Part shown: positions 1 to 6,994 of the stretch, one piece after another
Numbering within the stretch: the first letter of the stretch is position 1
Layout of the letters: every line of letters starts with the position of its first letter
NCBI GenBank assembly: GCA_023395555.1
Contig: JAEWYQ010000076.1
Coordinates: 1-64,000 of the forward strand
Length of the DNA: 64,000 nucleotides
Direction: 5' to 3'
Origin: Bacillota bacterium
GTDB taxonomy: Bacteria; Bacillota; Clostridia; Lachnospirales; Lachnospiraceae
Translations under genes and position numbers: made by a program
The notes under the pieces: model-generated
The model's input: the letters and a program-made list of their open reading frames with translations, nothing else
Database searches by the model: none
What the model was told of the DNA's origin: nothing

Positions 1-27
1 AATAAAAGAATTACTATAAAAAAGAAA

Positions 28-60
28 GCCGGCTGAGATAATGAACCAGGCTCAGCCGGC
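28..60. repeat. Perfect 10-bp inverted repeat near the left edge
   Basis: Bases 28-37 (gccggctgag) are the exact reverse complement of bases 51-60, with a 13-base loop. No T-run follows on the forward strand. The arm and the bases up to about 118 are clearly richer in G and C than the AT-rich DNA that follows, so this may be the edge of another DNA segment. It could be a terminator for a gene left of the window on either strand, or an element end. The sequence does not decide. Confidence 0.5.
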
Positions 61-78
61 AGTAATTCCGGTAAATGA

Positions 79-351
79 TGGACAAGAGTTCCCGTCTGTT
101 TTTGGACAAAGGACGGCGGTAATAACAAAATATCTCAAACACCTTTTTATAGGTATACTGTTAATAGTAATGGAAATTCAATCGAGCATATTGTGTGGTT
201 TATTGATGCAAGAAGTATAAATGCATTACTAGAATTGATATCTAAATTTGATTTACTTGGAACAGGCATCTGGAATATAACGATTTACAATCCACAATTA
301 TGGTTAATTATTAATTCACAATATGACATAGAAAAAGTTCTAATTGATTAG
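79..351 (+). pseudogene. 3' fragment of a LysM/GH18-like gene
   Basis: An open frame from just after the stop at 76-78 to the TAG at 349-351 encodes, from about position 115, the end of a GH18-like domain. It contains SQTPFYRY, then HIVWFIDARSINAL, then GIWNITIYNPQLWLI. The same segments occur in the reverse gene at 4581-5852 (SQTPYFYY, HIVWFTDARSIKAL) and the forward gene at 6995-8293. The LysM domains and most of the glycosidase-like fold are missing. The first dozen or so codons do not resemble the family, so the break lies near 115. It is a third, broken copy of the family in this island. Confidence 0.75.
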
Positions 352-360
352 CTTATATAG

Positions 361-396
361 GAGATGAGAGTCCAATGATTATCATCTCTTTTCTTT
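361..396 (+). terminator. Weak intrinsic terminator after the GH18 fragment
   Basis: Bases 361-367 (gagatga) pair with 382-388 (tcatctc), followed by a T-rich run (ttttcttt). It lies 10 bases after the stop of the broken GH18-like gene, where a terminator would be expected. Confidence 0.45.
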
Positions 397-425
397 GCAC
401 ATATATCAGCAAGTTCCTTTTCTTT

Positions 426-500
426 AAATCAAATGCGGAAGACCTTCTTGATAAAGTCAAGGCTGCTGGATTTACCGATGCTTTCATCAAAAAAGAATAA
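426..500 (+). pseudogene. C-terminal scrap of a SPOR-like peptidoglycan-binding domain
   Basis: The frame ending at the TAA 498-500 reads NAEDLLDKVKAAGFTDAFIK. This resembles the end of SPOR-type repeats found at the C-terminus of N-acetylmuramoyl-L-alanine amidases and lysozymes of Clostridia. Nothing upstream in any frame continues the domain, so only about 25 residues survive. Its presence between a broken GH18-like gene and a recombinase module suggests repeated deletions of wall-hydrolase cargo. The assignment rests on a short match recalled from the family. Confidence 0.5.
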
Positions 501-510
501 TTTTCTATTA

Positions 511-549
511 AGCCGCTGGGTGATTGATTTCACTTGGCGGCTATTTTTT
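511..549 (+). terminator. Intrinsic terminator before the recombinase module
   Basis: Bases 511-516 (agccgc) pair with 537-542 (gcggct), followed by a run of seven T within 544-550. It closes the SPOR-like fragment and separates it from the forward recombinase module that starts at 635. Confidence 0.65.
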
Positions 550-634
550 TGTTGTGAATATCCGTCCAAATCAATAATTTCTGTCCTTAGGAAGTTAGAG
601 GGGTAATTCCTCAACGAATGGAGGTGCAATTTCA

Positions 635-1066
635 ATGACGAAAGAACAGAAATTACAAATTGCAAAACTACGTGCTGAAGGGTATGGATATATCAGGGTT
701 GCTCAAGTGCTCGGTATTTCAGAGAATACAGTAAAGTCTTTTTGTAGAAGAAACAATCTGACAGGAAAGGCAACAGCGGAAAAACCTAAAATGCAAGTTC
801 AAGTAGCTAATGGTATGTACTTTTGCAAGCAATGCGGTGTTTCTGTAGAACAAAACCCAGGTAGAAAAGAGAAGAAATTTTGTTCTGATAAGTGCAGAAT
901 GGAATGGTGGAACAAAAATCTTTATAAGGTAAAGCGAAAAGCTGTGTATGAATTTACCTGTATTCACTGTAAAACGCAATTCAAGGTCTATGGCAATTCC
1001 CGTAGGAAGTATTGTAGCCATGAATGCTATGTGGCTGACCGATTTGGAGGTGGCCAAGATGAGTGA
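635..1066 (+). CDS. Small HTH and zinc-finger protein of a recombinase module
   Basis: A 143-residue protein. Residues about 1-42 form a sigma-70 region 4 or resolvase-like helix-turn-helix (EGYGYIRVAQVLGISENTV). Two cysteine clusters follow: CKQCG with FCSDKC at about 67-86, and CIHC with YCSHEC at about 109-131. They look like two small zinc fingers of the kind found in transposon and recombinase accessory proteins. A GAGGTG ribosome site lies upstream of ATG 635. The next gene starts inside its last codons, so the two are translationally coupled and lead into the serine recombinase pair. A DNA-binding helper, possibly controlling the recombinases or their direction, is an inference. Confidence 0.75.
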   Translation: MTKEQKLQIAKLRAEGYGYIRVAQVLGISENTVKSFCRRNNLTGKATAEKPKMQVQVANGMYFCKQCGVSVEQNPGRKEKKFCSDKCRMEWWNKNLYKVKRKAVYEFTCIHCKTQFKVYGNSRRKYCSHECYVADRFGGGQDE

Positions 1067-1235
1067 AGATCAATTTAGAAATGAAAAGCTATATCAGACC
1101 ACAATGAGTCTTGCTAGATCAATGCTAGAAAAAGGGGTGATATCCGAAGAGGATTATCATGAATTTGATACAATAATGTTGGAGAAATACCACCCCATTT
1201 TCGGCACATTATTCTTTGACATTCACTTGAATTAG
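1059..1235 (+). CDS. SHOCT-like small protein
   Basis: This is a 58-residue protein starting at ATG 1059, which overlaps the end of the HTH/zinc-finger gene by 8 bases and has a GGAGG at 1046-1050. Longer in-frame starts would overlap that gene far more. The middle (LARSMLEKGVISEEDYHEFD) matches the SHOCT short helical module, which often sits at protein ends or in tiny proteins beside recombinases. Its role is not established. Position and coupling suggest that it works with the HTH protein and the recombinases, perhaps as a directionality or oligomerisation factor. Confidence 0.65.
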   Translation: MSEDQFRNEKLYQTTMSLARSMLEKGVISEEDYHEFDTIMLEKYHPIFGTLFFDIHLN

Positions 1236-1279
1236 TAGGCTTTTAGAGTGATATATAGTGTTGGAAAGGAGTCGATATC

Positions 1280-2851
1280 ATGCGAAAAATCAGCAAATTA
1301 GGAGTAGCTATACCGAAGATACAACTAAAGAAAAGGGTCGCAGCTTATGCTCGTGTATCTAGGGATTCGGAAGTGCTACTACATTCCCTTTCAGCACAGA
1401 TTAGTTACTATAGCACCTTAATACAAAAAAATCTTGAATGGACTTATGTTGGTGTCTACGCTGATGAAGGAATTACTGGTACCAGTACAGAAAAACGTGA
1501 CAATTTCAAGCGTCTTGTTGCAGACTGCGACGCAGGAAAGATTGACATTATAATTACAAAGTCTATAAGCCGATTTGCAAGGAACACATTAGACCTCCTG
1601 GAAACAGTCCGGCATCTGAAAGACATTGGAGTAGAGGTGCGATTTGAAAGAGAAAACATCAGCTCTATGAGTGGGGATGGCGAACTGTTGTTGACCATTC
1701 TGGCATCCTTTGCACAGGAAGAAAGCAGAAGTATGTCTGAGAACATAAAATGGGCCATCAAAAAGGGGTTTGAAAGAGGAGAACCCCATTCAGCGAGCAG
1801 AGCCTTTGGTTATGAATGGGACGGTGGCCAATACAGAATTGTTTCCGATGAAGCTGAAGCAGTTAGGTTTATTTTTGAGCAATACCTTGCTGGCACTTCA
1901 ACACTGCAGTTACCTAAGTTGCTTAATAAAAAAGGGGTTGTGGGGATAAACGGAAATCCACTAACGAGGGCATCTATTAAAGATATTCTAAAAAATGAGA
2001 TTTACATTGGAAACCTGGTGTTGCAAAAAAGCTACTCACCCAAGATACGAAAGAGAAATCTGAATTATGGAGAGCTACCGAAGTATCGGGTGGAAGAAGC
2101 ACACGAACCGATTATTAGTAAAGAGTTGTTCCAAGAAGTGCAGAAAGCTCGTGTGGAACGTGGAAAAACTGCATCAAATAAAGACAAGCAGATTACTTGC
2201 TTTACTGGTAAAGTCCAATGTGGTAAATGCAGATATAAATGCAGCCGTAGGAACATCACTCACAGTAAAACAACAGAAAGAACTTCATATAAGAGATGGT
2301 TATGCAATGCTCGTGAGACCAAGGGGATGAAATTCTGTGATTTACATCCGGTCGATGAGGATTTACTAAGGATATCTTCAGCATATGTTTTGGGAGAAAA
2401 GGAGCTGGATGAAGAACGATTTCAAAAGGAAATCGAGGGAATCTTAGTTTTTGATGGTAGGATAGAATTTCACTTTAAGAACGGTAAGATAAGGAATTGG
2501 GAAAGAGATTACTCATCAATGCCGAGGGGAAGAACCTGCTTTACAGGAAGGATTAAATGTGGTAAATGCGGATCCACGTGCATTAGAAATCCGATCGCCC
2601 ACAGCAAAACAACCGTTCGAGAATATTACGAAAGGTGGACTTGTGACGGCCAGAGAAAGCATAAAATGGCTTATTGCGATCTAAAATCATTAAATGAGGA
2701 TGAGCTAAGAAAGGCTACGGTAACCTTGCTAGGAGATAAGGCAAATTATGAAGTGAGGTTCATCCAAGAGGTAGATGAGGTTATCCTGTTTGATGATAAA
2801 GCTATATTTGATCTTAAAGATGGGAGGAAACTAGAATGGCAAAGAGAGTAA
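1280..2851 (+). CDS. Large serine recombinase 1 with duplicated C-terminal zinc module
   Basis: A 523-residue large serine recombinase that should cut and rejoin DNA at element attachment sites. The resolvase domain spans about residues 20-165. Ser27 in YARVS is the catalytic nucleophile, and SRFARN and EESRSMSEN are further catalytic-core motifs. A recombinase domain follows at about 175-290. The C-terminus carries two copies of a zinc-ribbon plus beta module, starting at residues 308 (FTGKVQCGKC) and 421 (FTGRIKCGKC). A single ribbon is more usual. AAAGGAGT at about 1265-1272 precedes ATG 1280. The gene overlaps the next recombinase by 16 bases. The tail of this gene recurs as a fossil at 6008-6146. 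Confidence 0.93.
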   Translation: MRKISKLGVAIPKIQLKKRVAAYARVSRDSEVLLHSLSAQISYYSTLIQKNLEWTYVGVYADEGITGTSTEKRDNFKRLVADCDAGKIDIIITKSISRFARNTLDLLETVRHLKDIGVEVRFERENISSMSGDGELLLTILASFAQEESRSMSENIKWAIKKGFERGEPHSASRAFGYEWDGGQYRIVSDEAEAVRFIFEQYLAGTSTLQLPKLLNKKGVVGINGNPLTRASIKDILKNEIYIGNLVLQKSYSPKIRKRNLNYGELPKYRVEEAHEPIISKELFQEVQKARVERGKTASNKDKQITCFTGKVQCGKCRYKCSRRNITHSKTTERTSYKRWLCNARETKGMKFCDLHPVDEDLLRISSAYVLGEKELDEERFQKEIEGILVFDGRIEFHFKNGKIRNWERDYSSMPRGRTCFTGRIKCGKCGSTCIRNPIAHSKTTVREYYERWTCDGQRKHKMAYCDLKSLNEDELRKATVTLLGDKANYEVRFIQEVDEVILFDDKAIFDLKDGRKLEWQRE

Positions 2852-4416
2852 CCACGATTCCGGCTACCATAAGCAGAGTTACTGCTCAGCCAATTGGAAA
2901 TGGAAGGAAACGAAGGGTAGCGGGATATGCTAGAGTATCAACAGAACTTGAAGAGCAACAAACCAGTTATGAGGCACAGATGGATTATTATTCGAGCTAC
3001 ATTCAAAGCCGAGATGATTGGGTCTTTGTAGGAATGTATAGCGATGAAGGTATCTCAGCTACAAGCACTGCACGACGTGAAGGATTTAAACAGATGGTGG
3101 AAGATGCTTTAGATGGAAAGATCGACCTAATCATTACTAAATCGGTTAGTCGATTTGCACGAAATACGGTAGACAGTCTTACGACAGTGAGAAAATTAAA
3201 GGAAAAGGGTGTAGAGATATATTTTGAGAAGGAAAATATTTGGACACTTGACGCAAAAGGGGAACTTCTTATTACAATCATGTCATCCTTGGCACAGGAG
3301 GAAAGCCGGAGCATTTCTGAGAACACCACATGGGGACAGAGGAAGCGTTTTGCAGATGGAAAAGCTAGTGTAGCGTATAAAAGGTTCCTTGGTTATGACA
3401 GAGGTCCCAATGGAGGATTTGTAGTAAACGAAGAACAAGCTAAGATTGTAAGATATATTTATAAATGTTTTCTTGAAGGAATGTCTTACTATAAAATTTC
3501 TCTAAGGCTTATGGAAATTGGAGCCCAGACACCTGGAGGCCAGAAAAAATGGCATGCAAAAACTGTGGAAAGTATCCTTACCAATGAAAAATATAAGGGT
3601 GATGCACTTTTGCAGAAATACTACACCGTAGATTTCCTTAGCAAGAGAATGAAAAAGAACGAGGGTGAAGTTCCTCAGTATTATGTGGAAAATAATCATG
3701 AAGCAATCATAGAACCGGCCACGTTTGACTTAGTACAGGCAGAGATTATGAAGCGAGCCAAAGGGAAGAATAGATACAGTGGCGTTGGATTATTTGCATC
3801 AAAGATTAAATGCGGAGAGTGTGGCAGTTGGTATGGAGCTAAGGTATGGCACTCCAATGACAAGTATCGAAAGGTCATCTATCGCTGCAATCAAAAATTT
3901 AATAATGAGAAGAAGTGTAAAACACCTCATATAACGGAAGAGGAAGCCAAGGAATCTTTTATATCAGCGGTCAATCAGCTGATAACTGAAAAAGAAGAAG
4001 TTATTGCTAATGTAAAATTACTTTGCCAGACCTTTTACAATACGGAGAGTTTGGAACAGCAACTTACCACTTTCGAAGAAGAACTTAAGGTGCTGGTGGA
4101 AATGATGCAGAACTGCATCAATGAAAATGCTAATACAGTACAGGATCAGGAGATTTACCAGAGACGTTACAATCAACTGGTTGACCAATATGATGCTAGA
4201 AAAAGGGAGTATGATAAGATAACGGAAATGATATCGAATAAGAAAGCCAAGGTAGAAATCCTGAAAAGCTTTATAAAAAAACTACAGAAACAAGAACGGA
4301 TGATTAATGAATTTGACAAAAGCCTTTGGAGTAGCCTTGTAGATTTCATAACAGTTTATAATAAGGAAGATATTCGTGTCACCTTCAAGAATGGGGTGGA
4401 AATAAAAAAATATTAA
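2836..4416 (+). CDS. Large serine recombinase 2
   Basis: A 526-residue large serine recombinase. The catalytic serine is Ser35 in GYARVS. SRFARNTVDS and the EESRSISEN motif complete the resolvase domain (about 28-175). The recombinase domain follows, then a zinc ribbon (IKCGECGSWYGAK, then YRCNQKF and KCKTPH) and a long Glu/Lys-rich coiled coil at about 375-490. The protein ends with LVDFITVYN, a typical family tail. It starts inside the end of recombinase 1, so both are made from one message. Two or three different tandem recombinases acting on one element are known in Clostridia. Whether both are needed here cannot be read from sequence. It appears intact. Confidence 0.93.
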   Translation: MAKRVTTIPATISRVTAQPIGNGRKRRVAGYARVSTELEEQQTSYEAQMDYYSSYIQSRDDWVFVGMYSDEGISATSTARREGFKQMVEDALDGKIDLIITKSVSRFARNTVDSLTTVRKLKEKGVEIYFEKENIWTLDAKGELLITIMSSLAQEESRSISENTTWGQRKRFADGKASVAYKRFLGYDRGPNGGFVVNEEQAKIVRYIYKCFLEGMSYYKISLRLMEIGAQTPGGQKKWHAKTVESILTNEKYKGDALLQKYYTVDFLSKRMKKNEGEVPQYYVENNHEAIIEPATFDLVQAEIMKRAKGKNRYSGVGLFASKIKCGECGSWYGAKVWHSNDKYRKVIYRCNQKFNNEKKCKTPHITEEEAKESFISAVNQLITEKEEVIANVKLLCQTFYNTESLEQQLTTFEEELKVLVEMMQNCINENANTVQDQEIYQRRYNQLVDQYDARKREYDKITEMISNKKAKVEILKSFIKKLQKQERMINEFDKSLWSSLVDFITVYNKEDIRVTFKNGVEIKKY

Positions 4417-4454
4417 AGCGAAGTTTATGAAATTCAATGAATCCATTATAAAAG

Positions 4455-4499
4455 TTCCCAATTTGCGAAGCAGTTAGTGTCTTATGAGCAAATTGGGAA
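4455..4499. repeat. 12-bp perfect inverted repeat between convergent genes
   Basis: Bases 4455-4466 (ttcccaatttgc) and 4488-4499 are exact reverse complements with a 21-base loop. They lie between the stop of recombinase 2 and the stop of the reverse GH18-like gene. There is no clear T-run on either side, so it is a weak candidate as a bidirectional terminator. A recombination or protein-binding site next to the recombinase genes is the alternative. Confidence 0.5.
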
Positions 4500-4580
4500 T
4501 AAGAGCAGTTAATGAAATAACGGTAGTGTAAAATAGTTACTTATTATTAGTGTATGGCAGTGAGTTATTAATTAGAAAAC

Positions 4581-5852
4581 TTACTGAATTGGTAACTTAA
4601 TAACGTTGAATGTTGCTGCAATGATTGAAAATAACGGTTGATAATTACTTCTTAAATTCCATCCACCCGTACTTCCTATATCATAATCGAGGATAACATC
4701 ACTTAATGCCTTTATACTTCTGGCATCTGTAAACCATACTATATGTTGTTCATTAGCACCTTCTGTAGGCCTGTTATAATAAAAATATGGTGTTTGAGAC
4801 ATTTCATCAAATTGAATAACTGCATTTTGTTCATATGCTAAATTAAATATAGTATTAAGTGATATTAAATTTGCTTTTGAATCAGGCTTATATGGAATAA
4901 TCCAATCAAGTCCAACTAAAGGTTTTCCAATAGAAATAAGTTTAGGTGAAACGTTACTAATAACATTTTCAATAAAAGGTCTAATTAATGAAATGCTACT
5001 TATTGGTGCTGGTGGCTTTTTTTGTAGAGGCCAAATATTTTGCCGGTATATTATCATATCTACAAATAAACTTATTCTATTATAATTAAGAGCTATATCA
5101 GCTAATTCATCAGGACTAATAGTAATCATAAAAATGTATCCATTACTCCTTAATATCTTTGATATCTTTTCAATGATATTAATGTATATACTCTGATTGT
5201 AATGAGTTATCTCAGTAATTATTAAATTAGCCCCCATATATCCTTTAGACCTTAAGATTTGAAGCACTTCATTAATCAATTTTTCTTGCAATTCATTATC
5301 CAATAATAACTCATAAAGAAACTCGATATTTATTTCCCCTACTGGTGAAAGTGCAGAGATCGTTAATAAAGGTATTGTATCATATTGTTTTGCCATTTTA
5401 ATTATAGTAGTATCATCATAATTACTAATTATACCTGAATTAGCAATTCGATAGCTATAAATGGAGATGTAAGTTAAATAAGGCAAAGCCCTTGATAATA
5501 TATCTTGATTTAAGGAAAAATCAGTATAGCTATTAGTTTGTATATCCCTTACTGTATTGTAACTTATTACTAAGGTTTCATCTTGGTAGATATATTCTCT
5601 ATCATATAAAAATGGGTTGTTTCTTAATAACTGCATTAAAGAAATTTCATTACGTTCAGCAATAGATTCTAAAGTATCACCTGACTTAACAGTATAAGTC
5701 TCTTTAGGGTAAAGGATAACTAAAGCTTGACCAACAACCAATGCGTGGGGATTTGTCAAACCATTATCACTTATCAATCTTTCAACAGAAATTCCATATC
5801 TATTAGCAATTGACTCAATATCATCGCCAAACTGGACTACGTATATTTCCAT
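4581..5852 (-). CDS. LysM and GH18-like spore or wall protein, catalytic motif lost
   Basis: A 423-residue protein with two N-terminal LysM domains (about 1-48 and 52-98, each with a GD and an NP or NG core), then a glycosyl hydrolase family 18-like domain (about 110-415). This is the layout of the SleL/YaaH group, which binds peptidoglycan and acts on spore cortex. The segment that should carry the DxxDxDxE active site reads GYMGANLIITEITHY, without the expected aspartates and with no glutamate at the usual place. It is probably a binding protein rather than a hydrolase. No signal peptide is seen, as in SleL-type coat proteins. An AAGAGGA ribosome site precedes ATG 5852. The gene lies between recombinase 2 and recombinase fossils on the opposite strand. 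Confidence 0.8.
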   Translation of the reverse strand: MEIYVVQFGDDIESIANRYGISVERLISDNGLTNPHALVVGQALVILYPKETYTVKSGDTLESIAERNEISLMQLLRNNPFLYDREYIYQDETLVISYNTVRDIQTNSYTDFSLNQDILSRALPYLTYISIYSYRIANSGIISNYDDTTIIKMAKQYDTIPLLTISALSPVGEINIEFLYELLLDNELQEKLINEVLQILRSKGYMGANLIITEITHYNQSIYINIIEKISKILRSNGYIFMITISPDELADIALNYNRISLFVDMIIYRQNIWPLQKKPPAPISSISLIRPFIENVISNVSPKLISIGKPLVGLDWIIPYKPDSKANLISLNTIFNLAYEQNAVIQFDEMSQTPYFYYNRPTEGANEQHIVWFTDARSIKALSDVILDYDIGSTGGWNLRSNYQPLFSIIAATFNVIKLPIQ

Positions 5853-5883
5853 AAAGTAAAATCCTCTTATAAGACCTTTATAA

Positions 5884-5892
5884 TAGTATATG
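5884..5892 (-). promoter_or_regulatory. Possible sporulation-type -10 element for the reverse GH18-like gene
   Basis: Read on the reverse strand this is CATATACTA, which fits the -10 consensus of sigma-K (CATANNNTA) and partly that of sigma-E. It lies about 32 bases before the start codon. No convincing matching -35 element is visible. Mother-cell control would fit a LysM/GH18 protein, but the call is tentative. Confidence 0.25.
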
Positions 5893-5929
5893 CTAGATTA
5901 AAATTTAATTGATATATAAGTTAGACACG

Positions 5930-5958
5930 GACATGGTGCATATCGTTAGCACCATGTC
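5930..5958. repeat. 10-bp inverted repeat upstream of the reverse GH18-like gene
   Basis: Bases 5930-5939 (gacatggtgc) and 5949-5958 are exact reverse complements around a 9-base loop. There is no T-run. It lies 23 bases left of the repeated sequence at 5981-6013, so it may belong to a recombination site rather than to a transcript end. Confidence 0.45.
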
Positions 5959-5980
5959 TGTTCATCGTTAATAGAGTACC

Positions 5981-6013
5981 GTGTTCATGATTAAATTGTA
6001 TCAATTTCGTTAC
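5981..6013 (+). repeat. 33-bp direct repeat, left copy (candidate attachment site)
   Basis: This stretch matches 8486-8518 at 29 of 33 positions when aligned by eye, in the same orientation. The right copy lies immediately before the surviving comEC codons. This copy lies immediately before the recombinase 1 tail fossil. The location suggests attachment-site half sequences left by serine recombinase activity. Confidence 0.5.
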
Positions 6014-6146
6014 GGTAGTATTACTTAGAGATAAGGCAAATTACGAAGTGAGGTTCATCCAAGAGGTAGATGAGGTTATCCTGTTTGATGATAAAGCTAT
6101 ATTTGATCTTAAAGATGGGAGGAAACTAGAATGGCAAAGAGAGTAG
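6008..6146 (+). pseudogene. Duplicate of the recombinase 1 tail
   Basis: From about 6030 to 6145 the sequence is almost identical to 2733-2848, the last codons of recombinase 1, and the recombinase 1 reading frame still ends at a stop (TAG 6144-6146). Similarity to the parent fades over 6008-6030. The copy includes the recombinase 2 start codon (6131-6133) and then jumps, at 6146, into a different recombinase sequence. This is a fossil of a second recombinase array joined by deletion. Confidence 0.85.
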
Positions 6147-6147
6147 C

Positions 6148-6785
6148 GGAAAGCTAATCTGTGGTTAATGCGGTAATTCATTAAAGAGACGCCATTGGAA
6201 TAGTGGAACACCTTCCGAAAGTATCGTATGGCAATGCAAAAGTATATCGACCATGATGGAAACCGCTGTCCAAGCAAAGCAGTAAAAGATGTGGAATTGA
6301 AGGAAGCCTTTATCCGACTATACAATGATATGGTCAAGGATAAGGGCTCTTTTTTTCGAGGATTTTATAATAATGTAGAGAAGGTGATTGGGAAGAATTC
6401 GGTGTCCACGGATATTGAGAAGCTGACATCGGATATCAATACTTTTGAAAATGACTTGAGCGAACTGATACAGCTAAAGATAAGGCACCAGATTGATGAT
6501 AGTTTTTATAATAAGGAATACAAAAGGATACGGGCAGAATTGGATACCCTATCAGAGAAGAAGGAAAGCTTACGAGAAGTAAATCTCAATCAGAATAAAA
6601 TGCAGGAGAAACTGGATTATATTAAAAAGATCATTGGTGGGAATACAGAGCCATTGCAGGAATTTGATGATAAATTATTCAAGACACTGGTGGAAAAGGT
6701 TCTGGTCAAGGATGCAAAGCATGTGGTTTTTGTGTTTGAGGATGGTCTGGAGTTTGAGGCGGTTTTAGAGAAAGCGAAGAAGTAA
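6148..6785 (+). pseudogene. C-terminal remnant of a third large serine recombinase
   Basis: The frame from 6148 reads GKLICG, a stop (TAA 6166-6168), then CGNSLKRRHWNSGTPSESIVW and QC, clearly a recombinase zinc ribbon with a nonsense codon. Within the A-run near 6238 one base appears to be missing. After it the other frame continues as KKYIDHDGNRCPSKA, a coiled coil and the family tail LFKTLVEKVLV up to 6785. The long open frame beginning at 6228 is therefore the back half of a broken gene. The catalytic domain is absent. The original array probably had three recombinases in tandem. Confidence 0.85.
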
Positions 6786-6804
6786 GATTGATTATTAAAG
6801 GCAG

Positions 6805-6848
6805 AGGCTGTAGCTTGGAAAATATTATAGCTATAGCCTTATTTTTTT
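6805..6848 (+). terminator. Intrinsic terminator after the recombinase 3 remnant
   Basis: Bases 6805-6815 (aggctgtagct) pair with 6829-6839 with one G-T pair, followed by a T-rich run at 6840-6848. It starts 19 bases after the stop at 6785. Confidence 0.75.
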
Positions 6849-6855
6849 GCCTTCC

Positions 6856-6993
6856 TTTGATGAGGGGATTTGGGGTGTAATGGTTGAGTATGTAACAGTA
6901 TTTAATAAGAAGAAAGTGATTTATACTTTTAAAGGTGGAATTGAGATCATAATTAATTCATATACTAATAATGAATATATTTTAGGGTGTTAG
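6856..6993 (+). pseudogene. Tail fragment of a fourth serine recombinase
   Basis: The frame reads FDEGIWGVMVEYVTVFNKKK, then VIYTFKGGIEIII, ending at TAG 6991-6993. It aligns with the last residues of recombinase 2 (FDKSLWSSLVDFITVYN, then VTFKNGVEIKKY). It is diverged from recombinase 2 and in a frame separate from the remnant at 6148-6785, so it stems from another recombinase 2-type gene. Its stop lies one base before the ATG of the next GH18-like gene. Confidence 0.75.
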
Positions 6994-6994
6994 T

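Noticed and set aside
6228..6785. Open frame that could be taken as a 185-residue gene
   Set aside because: It is the back half of a serine recombinase. Homologous residues continue upstream in another frame with a stop at 6166, so it is a pseudogene remnant.
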